NCBI GenBank assembly: GCA_003427395.1
Contig: BFEA01000473.1
Span: forward strand, 812,596 to 844,739
From: Chara braunii
Taxonomy: Eukaryota > Streptophyta > Charophyceae > Charales > Characeae
DNA: 32,144 bases
Direction of reading: 5' to 3'
A program made the translations under genes and the position numbers. The notes under the pieces were generated by a model. That model made no database searches and was not told the DNA's origin. It was given only the letters and a program-made list of their open reading frames with translations. Position 1 is the first letter of the stretch. Every line of letters starts with the position of its first letter. Of the stretch, positions 10,346 through 19,783 are shown in pieces.

Positions 10346-10352
10346 CGCAATG

Positions 10353-10570
10353 ATGGTGTACTAAGTAGTACCCATACTCATGCGATCCTCGTTAATCTCG
10401 AGGGTCACGTTTGACACTCATGTGTCGGCTGACACGCGCCTTGAGGTTTAATCTCTTGACGCTGGACAACCGCCAAGTGCGATTGAAGACCACACCCTCT
10501 TGTGCACCCTGCGGACAGGTTTATACCTGTAGTGGTAATCGTCTCTTATCGCCGTGGAGACCAGCTCCAT
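10353..10570. repeat. Cluster of short perfect hairpins
   Basis: Stems seen: ATGG-GTACTA with TAGTAC-CCAT and a 2-nt loop (10353-10375, one bulged T); GATCCTCG with CGAGGGTC (10384-10406, one G-T wobble); GACAC/GTGTC (10413-10426), where GTGTC can instead pair with GACAC at 10431-10435; ACAGGT/ACCTGT (10515-10530); TGGAG/CTCCA (10555-10569). No gene is supported. Confidence 0.6.
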
Positions 10571-10734
10571 CATCTAGGACCTGGAAAGAAGTCAAGGGGT
10601 TTGGCTTTGACGGCTACCACAGACTACAACGTCCAACTATATAATTCTAAAAAGCAAAAATAGGTCGGAGGGCCTCCACATCCCAAGACCTCAACCTTGG
10701 GTAACCTTGTCGGTTGGCACCAATGGCCTTTCTC

Positions 10735-10895
10735 GACTCCGGACACACTCGTACACATACGAATCACCTAATCCCATAACTCCAGACACTGGGCGAGGCG
10801 AACGTCGCGCGCAGGACTTTAGTATAAAGTTGCGCGGTCGTAAGCCCTTCCTACACCAACCGGCGATGCTAGTCATATGCGGCAATCGCAGTTTT
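10735..10895. repeat. TATA-bearing repeat, copy D
   Basis: Second copy of the unit at 10195-10345, with CCCATAACTCC, GTCGCGCGCAGGACTTTAG, TATAAA and GTTGCGCGG. Short palindromes lie just before it: GGAGGGCCTCC (10667-10677) and CCCAAG/CTTGGG (10682-10701). Confidence 0.5.
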
Positions 10896-10901
10896 GGCCT
10901 C

Positions 10902-11235
10902 GCGATATTGAATGGCTGAAGGAATATATCGTGAGGGGTTGCCCTTCACAATATTGAACGGCTGAAGGACATGTCGTTCAACCCTCGCGACATTTTTGCC
11001 CTCTAGGTTGGGTGTCTCGACGGGCAGGGCAAATAGGCTCTGCTCACGGGAAGATTCCGCCCCTGCAGAGTCTAGGGCCTGGGATGTCCTGGACAAGGAC
11101 CTCGAATCCAGGCCCAGGACTAACATCCGACTAAGAAACCCCTAAGAAGCATACAACCACGTAGAGGGGGTTTTCTTTCTTCCCTCAATCCCAGCCCCCA
11201 ATTTTTACCTTTAAGCGTGGCCCTTCAGACCACGC
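10902..11235. repeat. Back-to-back hairpins
   Basis: A diverged 46-bp tandem duplication lies at 10902-10993 (ATATTGAA[TC]GGCTGAAGGA twice). Then come TTTGCCCT/AGGGCAAA (10995-11033), CTCTGC/GCAGAG (11038-11070), GGGCCTGG/CCAGGCCC with inner GTCC/GGAC (11075-11115) and GCGTGG/CCACGC (11215-11235). The first three sit within a few bases of one another. No coding frame is credible here. Confidence 0.65.
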
Positions 11236-11880
11236 GAACTCCCAACATAGGTACACACATATATATATATGAGGTATAAGTATGTGACGATCACTTCTAA
11301 CAATCACAGTGGGGCTCCTCACAACCATATGTTTATGTGTGATCGCAGGCAGTCAAATCCAAAATTCGAACCACAGAACATACCTGCAATCACATCAAAG
11401 AGTCGAACAAAAGTCCACACACTACACGGAGTCAACCCCAACCANTCACTATACTCATACCCCTCGCTTTAGCCATGCAAGCCCCAGCCTCCTGTCCAAC
11501 CAACCATAATTAAATACTCAGTACCTTTGTTAAATGACCATTCAATAAAAGTCCGGGTGAAACCTTAACAAAACAATAAAATCACCATGGCCAAAGCCTT
11601 TTAGGTTGAGTATTGAGGGTGCGTTGGAATGAGGTCGTAAACCGACGAATCGGCAACCGAATTGTTATCGGTGATAACAGAAGGCGATCCATGTACGATC
11701 GAGCTGAATCTTATCCTCATCTCAAATCAAACGCCCAGAAGGACCTGTAACATAAGACAGGCCAACCCCAAGCTAGATCTACGAGTCCAAATCAAGCCTA
11801 ACCTCCATATCTCAATTCTACCAAGGGTCATTCTACTTAATTTAAACCTAGGTCTATCCTTAAACCAATGTCTAAGAAAA
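11236..11880. other. Non-coding stretch without recognised gene
   Basis: Holds a short AT dinucleotide run at 11258-11270, a single N at 11445, and otherwise AT-leaning unique-looking sequence. No domains, RNA genes or clear repeats are seen. Confidence 0.5.
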
Positions 11881-11888
11881 AGGGAGGT

Positions 11889-12460
11889 ATTTTGGCAGGA
11901 TCTCCTCTATACAGCGTGAACTGCCAAAATTGCCACCTGTCAAAATATAATCTAACTCCTCTAAATTTAGAAAAATTTCGGCAGCGCTTCCCATAGGAAA
12001 AGTGGCTTCGCAGAATTTATAATAGCCCAAACATGAAAGCAAGAATAATTCCCAGCTCTGAAAAGCCAAACTTGCCTAACTTCCTGAATTAGCAAAAATT
12101 TGGGCAACACTTCCTTTAGAAAGGTAGACTTCCCAGATTCGTACTAAGTCAGATACGAACTCAGAATCGATACATGATTTCAACTTACGACAAAATTTGA
12201 CGAACTCCTTAGATTTGTAGAAATTTCGGCAGCGCTTCCCGTAAATAAAGTGTTATTCCAAGATTTATACAAAGCTAAGGTCAGAAAGAAAAGTGACTTT
12301 GTCTTCTCCAGGTCCAATTTTGTCTGACTCCTTGAGATAGTAAAAATTTGGGTAGCACTCCCTTTAGAAAAGGAGACTCTCAAGATCTTTACTAGGCCAT
12401 AACAGTTAGACAGTCTCCTTGGTTTTGTAGAAATTTCGGCAACGCTTCTCGTAGAGAAAG
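11889..12460. repeat. Alternating ~124-bp tandem repeat
   Basis: The anchor AAATTT[CG]GG occurs at 11973, 12096, 12221, 12344 and 12431, with a weaker copy near 11889. Two versions alternate: CGGCA[GA]CGCTTC at 11973, 12221 and 12431, and GGG[CT]A[AG]CAC at 12096 and 12344. The higher-order period is therefore about 248 bp. Each unit continues with a T/A-rich segment ending in CT(C/T)CTT. The open frames across it mirror the repeat and are not taken as genes. Confidence 0.75.
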
Positions 12461-12719
12461 TAGCGAGCAACTAAAACAACTACCTATCAAACAATAAACT
12501 TATTCCAAAATGCAGGAATTGAAATTAACTCCTATGGCTCTAGCACAAGGCGAGCAACTAAAGCAACTATCAAACTGAAACTCAGGCTAAGTAGTAGTCG
12601 CTCTCTGTCTCATGCAGGCCAAACCACAAAGGTAAGTACTCTCACCAATCCCAAGTTATTTAACATAAGATAGTTCACGAGTCTTCAGATAATTTATCCC
12701 TTATACCCCACTTACATAT

Positions 12720-13340
12720 GGCACAAATGCTAGACCATTCGGCTTGGAAACAGTGTCCAACGTGCCTTACGACATACACAGACAGGTTGCACTACTATTT
12801 TTCTCTTCTTTGGGCACTTGACTACACCATTCGGCTTGGAAACAATGCCTAGACGCCCAAAACTGTTTAATATCCCAAGTTTAATAATTCTCTGATTTTG
12901 TTCTCAAAATAAAATGCAAATATGGGAAAGGTACAAAACCATTCGGCTTGAAAACATTGATCAGCTTGCCTAGTCTAATTCCAATTATACTTCGTAATTT
13001 CCCTGCTCTTCTTACTGATATGGCTTGACGCTGGGCCATTCGGCTTGGAAACAATACCCAGCTGCCAGTTTACATGCAGATATATGTAAATACTTCCTTT
13101 TATACTCAGGTTGTCCTTATGTGCGTGGTTTTCAGGCTAAGCCATTCACTTAGAAACAATGCTAAACCTTAGACAAAAAATCATCCCTCAAAATAAAACA
13201 AGAAAACCCTTTCACATCAGGCAAACCCTCAGAAAATAAACATTTCAACCAGGCCATTCAGCTTAGAAACAATGCCTCGCCCTTCAGATAACAGTAAGAT
13301 AAACACAGCCCTAGGCCATTTAGCTTAAAAACAATGCCCA
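12720..13340. repeat. Seven-copy conserved-core array with self-complementary arms
   Basis: The core CCATTCGGCTTGGAAACAATG (20-21 nt, degenerate in later copies) starts at 12735, 12827, 12939, 13036, 13142, 13254 and 13316. Spacing is about 62-112 bp, with AT-rich spacers. Arms outside the core differ between copies but pair within a copy: GGCAC/GTGCC (12720-12766), TTTGGGC/GCCCAAA (12809-12861), GCTGGG/CCCAGC plus TGGC/GCCA (13021-13067), GGTTT/AAACC (13127-13168) and AGGC/GCCT (13251-13277). Copy 3 pairs less well (AGGTA with TTGCCT). No coding frame fits. The role is unknown. Confidence 0.75.
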
Positions 13341-14100
13341 ATCCTTGGTTGACCCGGACAAACGCATGCAGTCTGCCTTCCTCCCACCTTCCCCCAGTTC
13401 ATTCGTTAGTCTGCTTTCAGTCAAAATAAAGAGAAACTTAAGCTTCACACACACACACACATTCTTTCCGTTCAATCTGATTAGACCTGAATAGAAAGCA
13501 AGAATCATAGGGACAATATCATGCATACATCAGCCAAACTAAGGGGGAGATAAACAAACAAAAGTATAGTGGGGTCATACAGATAGGGATGGTTTACCTG
13601 ATGGTTCCCTGCCTCCAGAACCTCGCCTAGGTTCCGGCATAGCTCTCGCAATCGGTGGGTGGACTCCCCACAGAGTCTTCATGTCGTCCTACGGGTTGCA
13701 ATCCCAAACTGCAGCAGCCTGATCAAAATCTGAAGTCAAACTATTGACTTCAACTCCCTTATACCCTTTTCAGATTGCCACAATGACACCCCCTCTTCAC
13801 AGTCTAGCCATCCCTTTTGGGTTCCAGCACCTCTCCTTAGCCCCTCCGCCGCAATATAGCAGCCTGCGCCAACTAGCAACATCCAACAGTAGCTCGCATC
13901 AGTATGCAGCAGTATGCCCGCAGTGTGTAGCAGTGTGCAGCGACCAGCAGCAGCCATAGTTTGTGCACAGTCGAAAGGCCAACAACAACAGCCTGTCTGG
14001 CTCAACCAAGCGGTCTGGCTGCGAATATCTGGTGGTTGACTAGAGCGGAGAGTGTGTGGGCGCGCAGGCTTTGAGGCACGAGTGATTTTTTTGTTGATGA
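13341..14100. other. Unassigned stretch with one dispersed 33-bp repeat copy
   Basis: No gene is recognised. A (CA)n run of about 10 repeats lies near 13448-13466. On the minus strand, 13944-13978 reads GACTGTGCACA and GCTGCTGCTGG, matching the unit of the tandem repeat at 18586-18740 in opposite orientation. A T-run at 14087-14093 may mark the poly(A) end of the neighbouring LINE, which is weak evidence. Confidence 0.45.
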
Positions 14101-14357
14101 TTGAAGTGTCGGCGTGATCGCCGACCTGATTTTTATTTTTGATTAAGTTAGGATTAAAAAGATTTTGTCTCTTTGACTGGTATGCTTACCTGTGGCTTGT
14201 GCATACATGCGAAGGATGGCATTGGCGACAATGTGATTTTGTGTGGTGACCGCTTAGATCGAGTAGGCGACGACGCGATGATATCAGAATAGTGCGAAGA
14301 GACCGAAGGGTTGACGAGGTTATCGCACTTTGGTTCAGCCATCAGCAGCGTTGGAAC

Positions 14358-14433
14358 AGCACCTGCTGTAAATCGGGTCCAGCGTCCCTTGGTGGGGAGC
14401 AGCACCTGCTGGAAATCGGGTCCAGCGTCCCTT
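14358..14433. repeat. 33-bp tandem duplication
   Basis: The block beginning AGCACCTGCTG and ending CAGCGTCCCTT occurs at 14358-14390 and 14401-14433, with one mismatch and a 10-bp spacer. It lies downstream (3') of the LINE reading frame. Confidence 0.85.
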
Positions 14434-14592
14434 GTATACACTTGGCACCAGATGGCTACTATCTCTTCCTGGCTCCCCCCACTTCCGAGTTCTGAAGAAC
14501 AACCCTTCCAGAATGTTTGTCTCAGTAGAACATACCCCAAGCAGGATAGCATCATGGAGACCAGTTGGAATCAGACCGACGATGACGCCTGT

Positions 14593-16454
14593 TCATGTCA
14601 CACCATACCATTGCATGTCCACCATTGCCATCTGGTGTGGTGGGAAGGGGTCGGGAAAGTTCGCGGGCGGTTGGAGAGGGATTTGCTGGTCAATCTTGGT
14701 CCAATCATTAAGGTGTATGCAGTAGTCTCTTCGGAAGTCGTCCCGTTCCGGCCCCTGTACTTTTCCACCCTCCCAGCGAATACATGCCATCCATCCCCCT
14801 TGGTCGCTACCCAACCAGTCTTCAGCAAATTGATTTATTGTTTGTTGGACATCTGTCTTTCGATGATATAAGTCCAGTTGGTTTTTGACTTTCTGCCACC
14901 GGGTAAGGAGTTCTTGGTTGATGAATTGTCTGATCATTTCTATCCGGACCCCTTCGATAGCATGTATGCAGCGTTTCCGCCACAATGCCCAGATGATGGC
15001 TCTCCTGACTGTTTTGAACATGTTGTTTTCAAAGGCCCTGTCTATAGGAGATGTCCAAGCCTCGCAGAGCAGTGCCCTCCAGTCCCATGGCCAGGTGGAT
15101 ACGGTGTTCATTAGCCTCCATATCCTGTCCCACCACCGCCATGTCAGCACCGCTCCCGGGCACTGTAAGAAGATGTGTTCAATCGTTTCCAGAATCTTTC
15201 GAGTGGGGAAGGCAGTGTGATAGGACTTGCACCATGGCAGCGCCAAACCTCTCTGTTCCAGGTGTGTGCGGTCGACCAGCCAATTATTTGTCGGGAGGCA
15301 GCGATGTTCAATCTGCCATTGTAGCGAGGCAAACTTCGCCGGTTTGGATTTTATAGTTGTAAACCATCTGATAGGGCGAAGTGAGTCTCGTCCGACGTTC
15401 AGCTAGGTTTGCCATCGGGCCTTCACCACATCCCTCAGATTCACTTTCGGCCGTAGCAGTCGATATGTTGCTTTTACTGTCAGGCTGAACAATCGTTGGC
15501 TTTGCATGGCCTGCAGTCGACGTTTAGGCCTCCAGTGCCATTCTGCCGGGTCGAGGGGGAGTTCTTCCAGAGGCGTCTCGGGTTGAAAGGCGATCCATAG
15601 GTCCTTTGACTTTATCACGCGGATTTTATACACCTCCACATTCTTACACCACCTCACCACCTCTGGGGTGTACTTGGAGAGGACGTTGCCCTTCCCTTTG
15701 TGGAGGAGGCTAACCAGGGATTCGTCTGCCCGTACCTCCACCNCACTGCCCACACTCTCNGTCTCCNCCGGGATCACGACCCAGTCCCCTTGTGTCAGTN
15801 NAGGCCCCTTACNCAAGATGCGGGTCCAATCAAGGGGGACCGCAAAGATCAGTTCATCTAGATTTTTCTCGATATCATGGCAATACCTCAAGGTGGCCCT
15901 CAATTGTAATACAGTTTTCCAGTTTTTATTCTCCGGGTCCCATAGGTCCTTTATCCTGACTATACCTNTTTTTACCCAGCTGCTNCAAGGGGAGTCGGAA
16001 CTACGGTATACCCTCCCATTTCCATCGGTAATGTTTCTATTGCCGAAGAGGGGTTGTCGCATCACCTCTTCCCAGGTATTTGGTGAGGGTTTCTCTGGCA
16101 ACGGTAATTGATGCCACACTTTAAGCAATCGGGGCCAGAAGTCATCCCTCTGCAGGTCGCTTCTTGCTGCATCCCGGCCTGAACCCGTGGTGGTGTGGGA
16201 GCATCGTGGTATGGACCAGTAGCGGTCTTCCAACCAAGTCCAGGGGTGCACACTTTGCGGTGCCTGCGGGGCCAATCTAGCGATCTGTTTTGCGGCAAAA
16301 GAGAGTCATGGCAAGTCCGCTGTGAACAACATTCTCCTCACCCATTGTATTCGCAAAGCTATGATTTGGATGTCGGGGTCAAGAATCCCCAGACCCCCTT
16401 TGCCCTTGGGCTGGGTCACTGAGGACCAGGCCACCCTGCTAATCACGTTTAAAC
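14593..16454 (-). pseudogene. LINE ORF2 C-terminal part (end of RT, connector, zinc finger)
   Basis: One frame runs from about 16454 to 14593, interrupted only by TGA at 16306-16308 and TAG at 15403-15405. It begins RLNVISRVAWSSVTQPKGKG and continues GLGILDPDIQIIALRIQWVR, the usual end of a LINE reverse transcriptase (W..V..PK..GGLG). Next come a connector with FWPRLLKVWHQLPLP and QPLFGNRNITDG, then the zf-RVT region: LQWQIEHRCLPTNNWLVDRT, LPWCKSY and ETIEHIFLQCPGAVLTWRWW. The catalytic RT core is missing. Ns at 15743-15986 make some residues uncertain. The start is the inversion junction, not an initiation codon. Confidence 0.88.
16447..16454. other. Inversion junction GTTTAAAC
   Basis: The 8-bp palindrome GTTTAAAC is shared by the starts of both LINE segments: the plus strand continues into the endonuclease start and the minus strand into the RT end. 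A short shared sequence is common at twin-priming junctions. Confidence 0.65.
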
Positions 16455-16790
16455 GGCCTGGCTTCGGGACGAATAGACAAACAAAATGCAATATGGGATC
16501 TGATGAAAGGGGCGGGAGGCAGGAGATGGCCGGATATAGTATGCATCCAAGAGACACACCTCATGGACACCCCGGAACACAACTGTATTCATAAGACATT
16601 GTGGCCATACACTGCATTCAGAGCACATGCACCGAAACCTGGTAGCGCCGGGGTGGCCATTTGGTTCCCTCCGGAATCCCGTGCGGATCCAGTTCACTGG
16701 GTGGTAGACCAGCAAGAGGGCAGATGGGCATCGGTTCCAATAACACTGGAACTGGAAATGCTTTGTATCCTGGGAAAGATGGGCAAAACA
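16447..16790 (+). pseudogene. LINE endonuclease (EEP) fragment, inverted
   Basis: This plus-strand frame opens at the junction with LNGLASGRIDKQNAIWDLM and continues PDIVCIQETHLMDTPEHN and KPGSAGVAIWFPPE. These are the N-terminal blocks of the exonuclease-endonuclease-phosphatase domain at the start of LINE ORF2, with the metal-binding Glu of QETH. Similarity fades after LELEMLCILG near 16780; the His and later Asp motifs are absent, so it cannot be active. It lies head to head with the RT end on the other strand and probably belongs to the same insertion. Confidence 0.82.
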
Positions 16791-17019
16791 AAGCAACGGG
16801 GAGAAAGGTGTGCCGAAGGCACCAAAGCAACGGGGCAGAGCAATAGGAAGGGGAAAAGGCCCTGGACAGGCGGGTGTGCAAGGTGCATGCAGAAAAGGAA
16901 ACAGCGATGGAGAAACGGAGGCGGGATGGAAAGTGCCGATCTCACCCATATCTTAACGAGAACGGGCGAGGTAAGATTGAATCGGGGGTTTTCGACCTTG
17001 CGACCCCGGTTCCGGGCTT

Positions 17020-18580
17020 AGAAGTAGTGGAAGGTCAATAGAAAGAAAGTTAGAAGAGAAAGCGAGTGCGTGGAAGGAGTCGAAGACAGTGGGTATGGTG
17101 GGAGTGTGAGGGTGCTAGGTTACTTATCTAATGATGATATCGGGGGAAGAGAGGTGTAGGTAGGGGGGTTTTAATGTAAGGCGAACTTGAATATGATGTT
17201 AGGTTGTGAAGAGAATCGGTACCAGAGGAGGTATAGAAGAAGAGTGGTGCGAGGTGGATAGCGAAAGTAAGCTATATAGAAGAAGAGTGGTGCGAGGTGG
17301 ATAGCGAAAGTAAGCTATGTGGGGAAGGGGAAAATCAGGGCGAACTCACTCGATTCGTTATAAAATCAAGTGAGTGAAGGTTTTGAGGCAAAGTTTTAAA
17401 GTGCAGCGAACGTGATGGTGGACTCAAAAATTGAAGATGAGGTGGTGGTATTGGTAATGGAAGGTGCGAAAGCTGCGCAGGGAAGGAACGTCTAGAAAAG
17501 CAATGTATACTTCCCTGTTTTAGCGGAAGATTCGTGCAGATTCTCACTCGCGTAGCAAGGGATGGATGCTGCTGCTTGTCGGGATTGTGGGGTTCATCTC
17601 CTCGCTCGATCGTGACTCCCATCCCGAACGCGCCCTCCCGTTTGTCATTTACGCCTCGAATTGCAACTCGCTTCTTGTCGGAGTTTGAGCGAACCTGGCC
17701 GGGTCAGCGGCCGGGTGCAGTAATGCCTTAGGGGCTGTTGGTCGCCCATTGAGCGAAGGGCTGTGATGAACCCTTGGGCGTTGTGGCTACAAACAGGTGG
17801 GCAACTGTGATTGGGAGGTCATGATACGTACCGGATTGGGCGACGGACTACGAGAGCAGTCTCCTTTAGCATTATGGTTGTTGTTACTGATGCCAGCAGG
17901 GAACGCCAGCATGCCCACAACGAGCTGCCAAAAGCGGCATAACGGAGTGGTCACGATTGTAGATAGAGGATTGAAACGGGCCAGTGCGTCTTTTTGACTT
18001 ATCGATGTTGCTTCTATGGCAACCTTTGAGTGGCCTACTGAGATATCCCACCGCGATGGTGGCTGTACTCAACACGCACTAGTTGTGCATGTGCTATATA
18101 GCACGGCGTTGGTGCACGGTCTACGACGTGCATCATTGGAATCTTATGCAGTTTGATGTTGAGCTCCTATCGCTGGGCGCAGTGATGTGATAAGTTGTTA
18201 TCAAAATACATTACGTCGGTGCCTCGAGATTGCGTAGTGGTAGCTTAGACGGAGGCTGAAGCTATGGGACTTGAGAGAGTGGTCAAAGAAGTGAAGAGGC
18301 TATCATTGCGAATTAGGAGACATAGAGGTTCTGGACTCAAACGATGGGTCTGGGAAGGCAGTGACCATCTGTGAAGTAGCAATCCTCCATGCCGATGGGT
18401 CTGGGAAGGCAGTGACCATCTGTGTGTGCTAACTTAAATGGGAAACTCATTCGACCAGCTTGAGAGAAGGCAGCGAGTGGTTCCGGGCTCAAACGACGGA
18501 GTTGCTCCTAATTTGATAGTCCGAGCAATCTAGGTGGCGAGGGGGAGCCGTGGGTTTGAGGACCTACCTGGGACCGACTC
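17020..18580. other. Gene-free stretch with short tandem duplications
   Basis: No domain or RNA gene is seen. A 43-bp direct duplication occupies 17232-17317 (unit with AGAAGAGTGGTGCGAGG). A block starting CGATGGGTCTGGGAAGGCAG is repeated at 18342 and 18393, 51 bp apart. The rest appears unique at this scale. Confidence 0.6.
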
Positions 18581-18585
18581 GTTAC

Positions 18586-18740
18586 CACTTGACTGTGCAC
18601 AGACAGTCGCTGCTGGATCACTTGACTGTGCACAGACAATGACTATTGGATCACTTGACTGTGCACAGATAGTCGTTGCTGGATCACTTGACAGCGCACA
18701 TACAGTCGCTGCGGATCACTTGCCTGTGCACAGTCAGCGC
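18586..18740. repeat. 33-bp tandem repeat, 5 copies
   Basis: Units start at 18586, 18619, 18652, 18685 and 18717. The consensus begins CACTTGACTGTGCACAGACA and ends GTCGCTGCTGGAT. The centre CTGTGCACAG is a perfect 10-bp palindrome, kept in the first three copies. The open frame across it repeats LDCAQT-like residues only because 33 is a multiple of three. Confidence 0.85.
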
Positions 18741-18822
18741 GAGTCACAGACGCACTCGCGCCTCGTACGGAATGATTAGATTTAGAACCAACTTACTCTC
18801 CCTACTGCTTGCAAAAGCCACG

Positions 18823-19085
18823 GCGGATGCCCTTGTAAGGGTATTCGCACCAACAACGCCAATAAAAAAAATTGTCGTCGCCGCAAAATCCGCGCGATCT
18901 AAATCGATGGCCAGGAGCCCAGTGCCTTGGTTTCCCCCTAGGGGAACCAAGGTCATTAGTCTCTAGAAGTATCTGGCCATTCTCCCTGGCCACATACTTC
19001 TAGAAATACATGTACCCAGCCACTCTCTGCAGCCTGTTCGGAACGAACTGTTGCAGTCTTTTCACCCCCTAGAATCTTCTGGGGG
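18823..19085. repeat. Hairpin cluster, left part of block 2
   Basis: Stems seen: GCGGATGCCCTT with AAGGGTATTCGC (18823-18848, 2-nt loop, two G-T wobbles); CCTTGGTTTCCCC with GGGGAACCAAGG (18925-18952); CTAGAAGTAT-c-TGGCCA with TGGCCA-c-ATACTTCTAG (18963-19003, 16 pairs plus a central C-C mismatch); CTGCA-GTTCG with CGAAC-TGCAG (19027-19056); CCCCC-AGAA with TTCT-GGGGG (19065-19085, one bulge). Five hairpins in 260 bp is far above chance expectation for unselected DNA. Confidence 0.7.
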
Positions 19086-19137
19086 CTGCATCTGTTCCAC
19101 GGTCGTGGCCGCATTCGCAGCCACTACATTTTTCTCC

Positions 19138-19208
19138 CCCCTTCCTTACTTCTCTTCCTTTCTTTTTCTTTTTCTCTTCCTTTTTTTTTTCTTTTTCCCT
19201 ACCCCTTC
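19138..19208. repeat. Polypyrimidine tract
   Basis: About 70 bp of almost pure T and C on the plus strand, including a run of ten T. No gene is supported over it. Confidence 0.75.
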
Positions 19209-19441
19209 GTTTCCTTATGTAAGGGGGAAGCAACTCACTTTTCAACGAGCAACCTCCCATTCCCCAAGGTCATTTCACAGAGTCGATCTAGAGTCGAGCT
19301 CAGCAGGGTCATTTTTTTTATTTTTTTTTTCCCCTGCCCTGTGCCTGTATCAAGTGCAAGGTAGGCGCCAGATTCAGACGCACAAGCCAAGAGAGCAGCC
19401 TGTTTCCCGAATGAACAGGCTCTCCCACTCTAGTTGGCTCC

Positions 19442-19446
<5 letters not shown>

Positions 19447-19526
<80 letters not shown>
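19447..19526. repeat. Compound microsatellite (CT)28(CA)12
   Basis: Uninterrupted CT dinucleotides at 19447-19502 pass directly into CA dinucleotides at 19503-19526. Open frames across it are low-complexity artefacts. Confidence 0.95.
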
Positions 19527-19783
19527 TTCGTAGTGTATAGTGCCGCATTATAGGGTAAATTTGCTCAGTTTTGCCCATTCCCTTCACATCGATAGAACAC
19601 CGGCCCGTTTCGTCCAAACCAAAGGGCGCCGATATAGCCTGAAAAAAAAGAACAGAATCTGAAATATAAAGTAAATCTAGAAGGAAAAATCTGAAGGAAA
19701 TCTCACAAAAATGAAAATCTAAAGAAAGAAAAGGAAGAAAAAAATAAAAAACTTACCTTGGAATTGAAATGGTTGCTCGTTTG

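Noticed and set aside
12720-13340. CRISPR array
   Set aside because: Core copies are spaced irregularly (62-112 bp), the repeats are degenerate, the context is eukaryotic and there are no cas genes.
14154-14555. 133-codon minus-strand frame downstream of the LINE
   Set aside because: Lies in the LINE 3' region, contains a 33-bp duplication and shows no domain.
16503-17021. Whole 172-codon plus-strand frame as one gene
   Set aside because: Only the first ~95 residues match an EEP endonuclease; the rest is low-similarity basic sequence likely from the flank.
18534-18779. 81-codon frame repeating LDCAQT
   Set aside because: Periodicity comes from a 33-bp tandem repeat; no independent evidence of coding.
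19051-19617. Long frames over 19.0-19.6 kb
   Set aside because: Products of the polypyrimidine tract and the CT/CA microsatellite.
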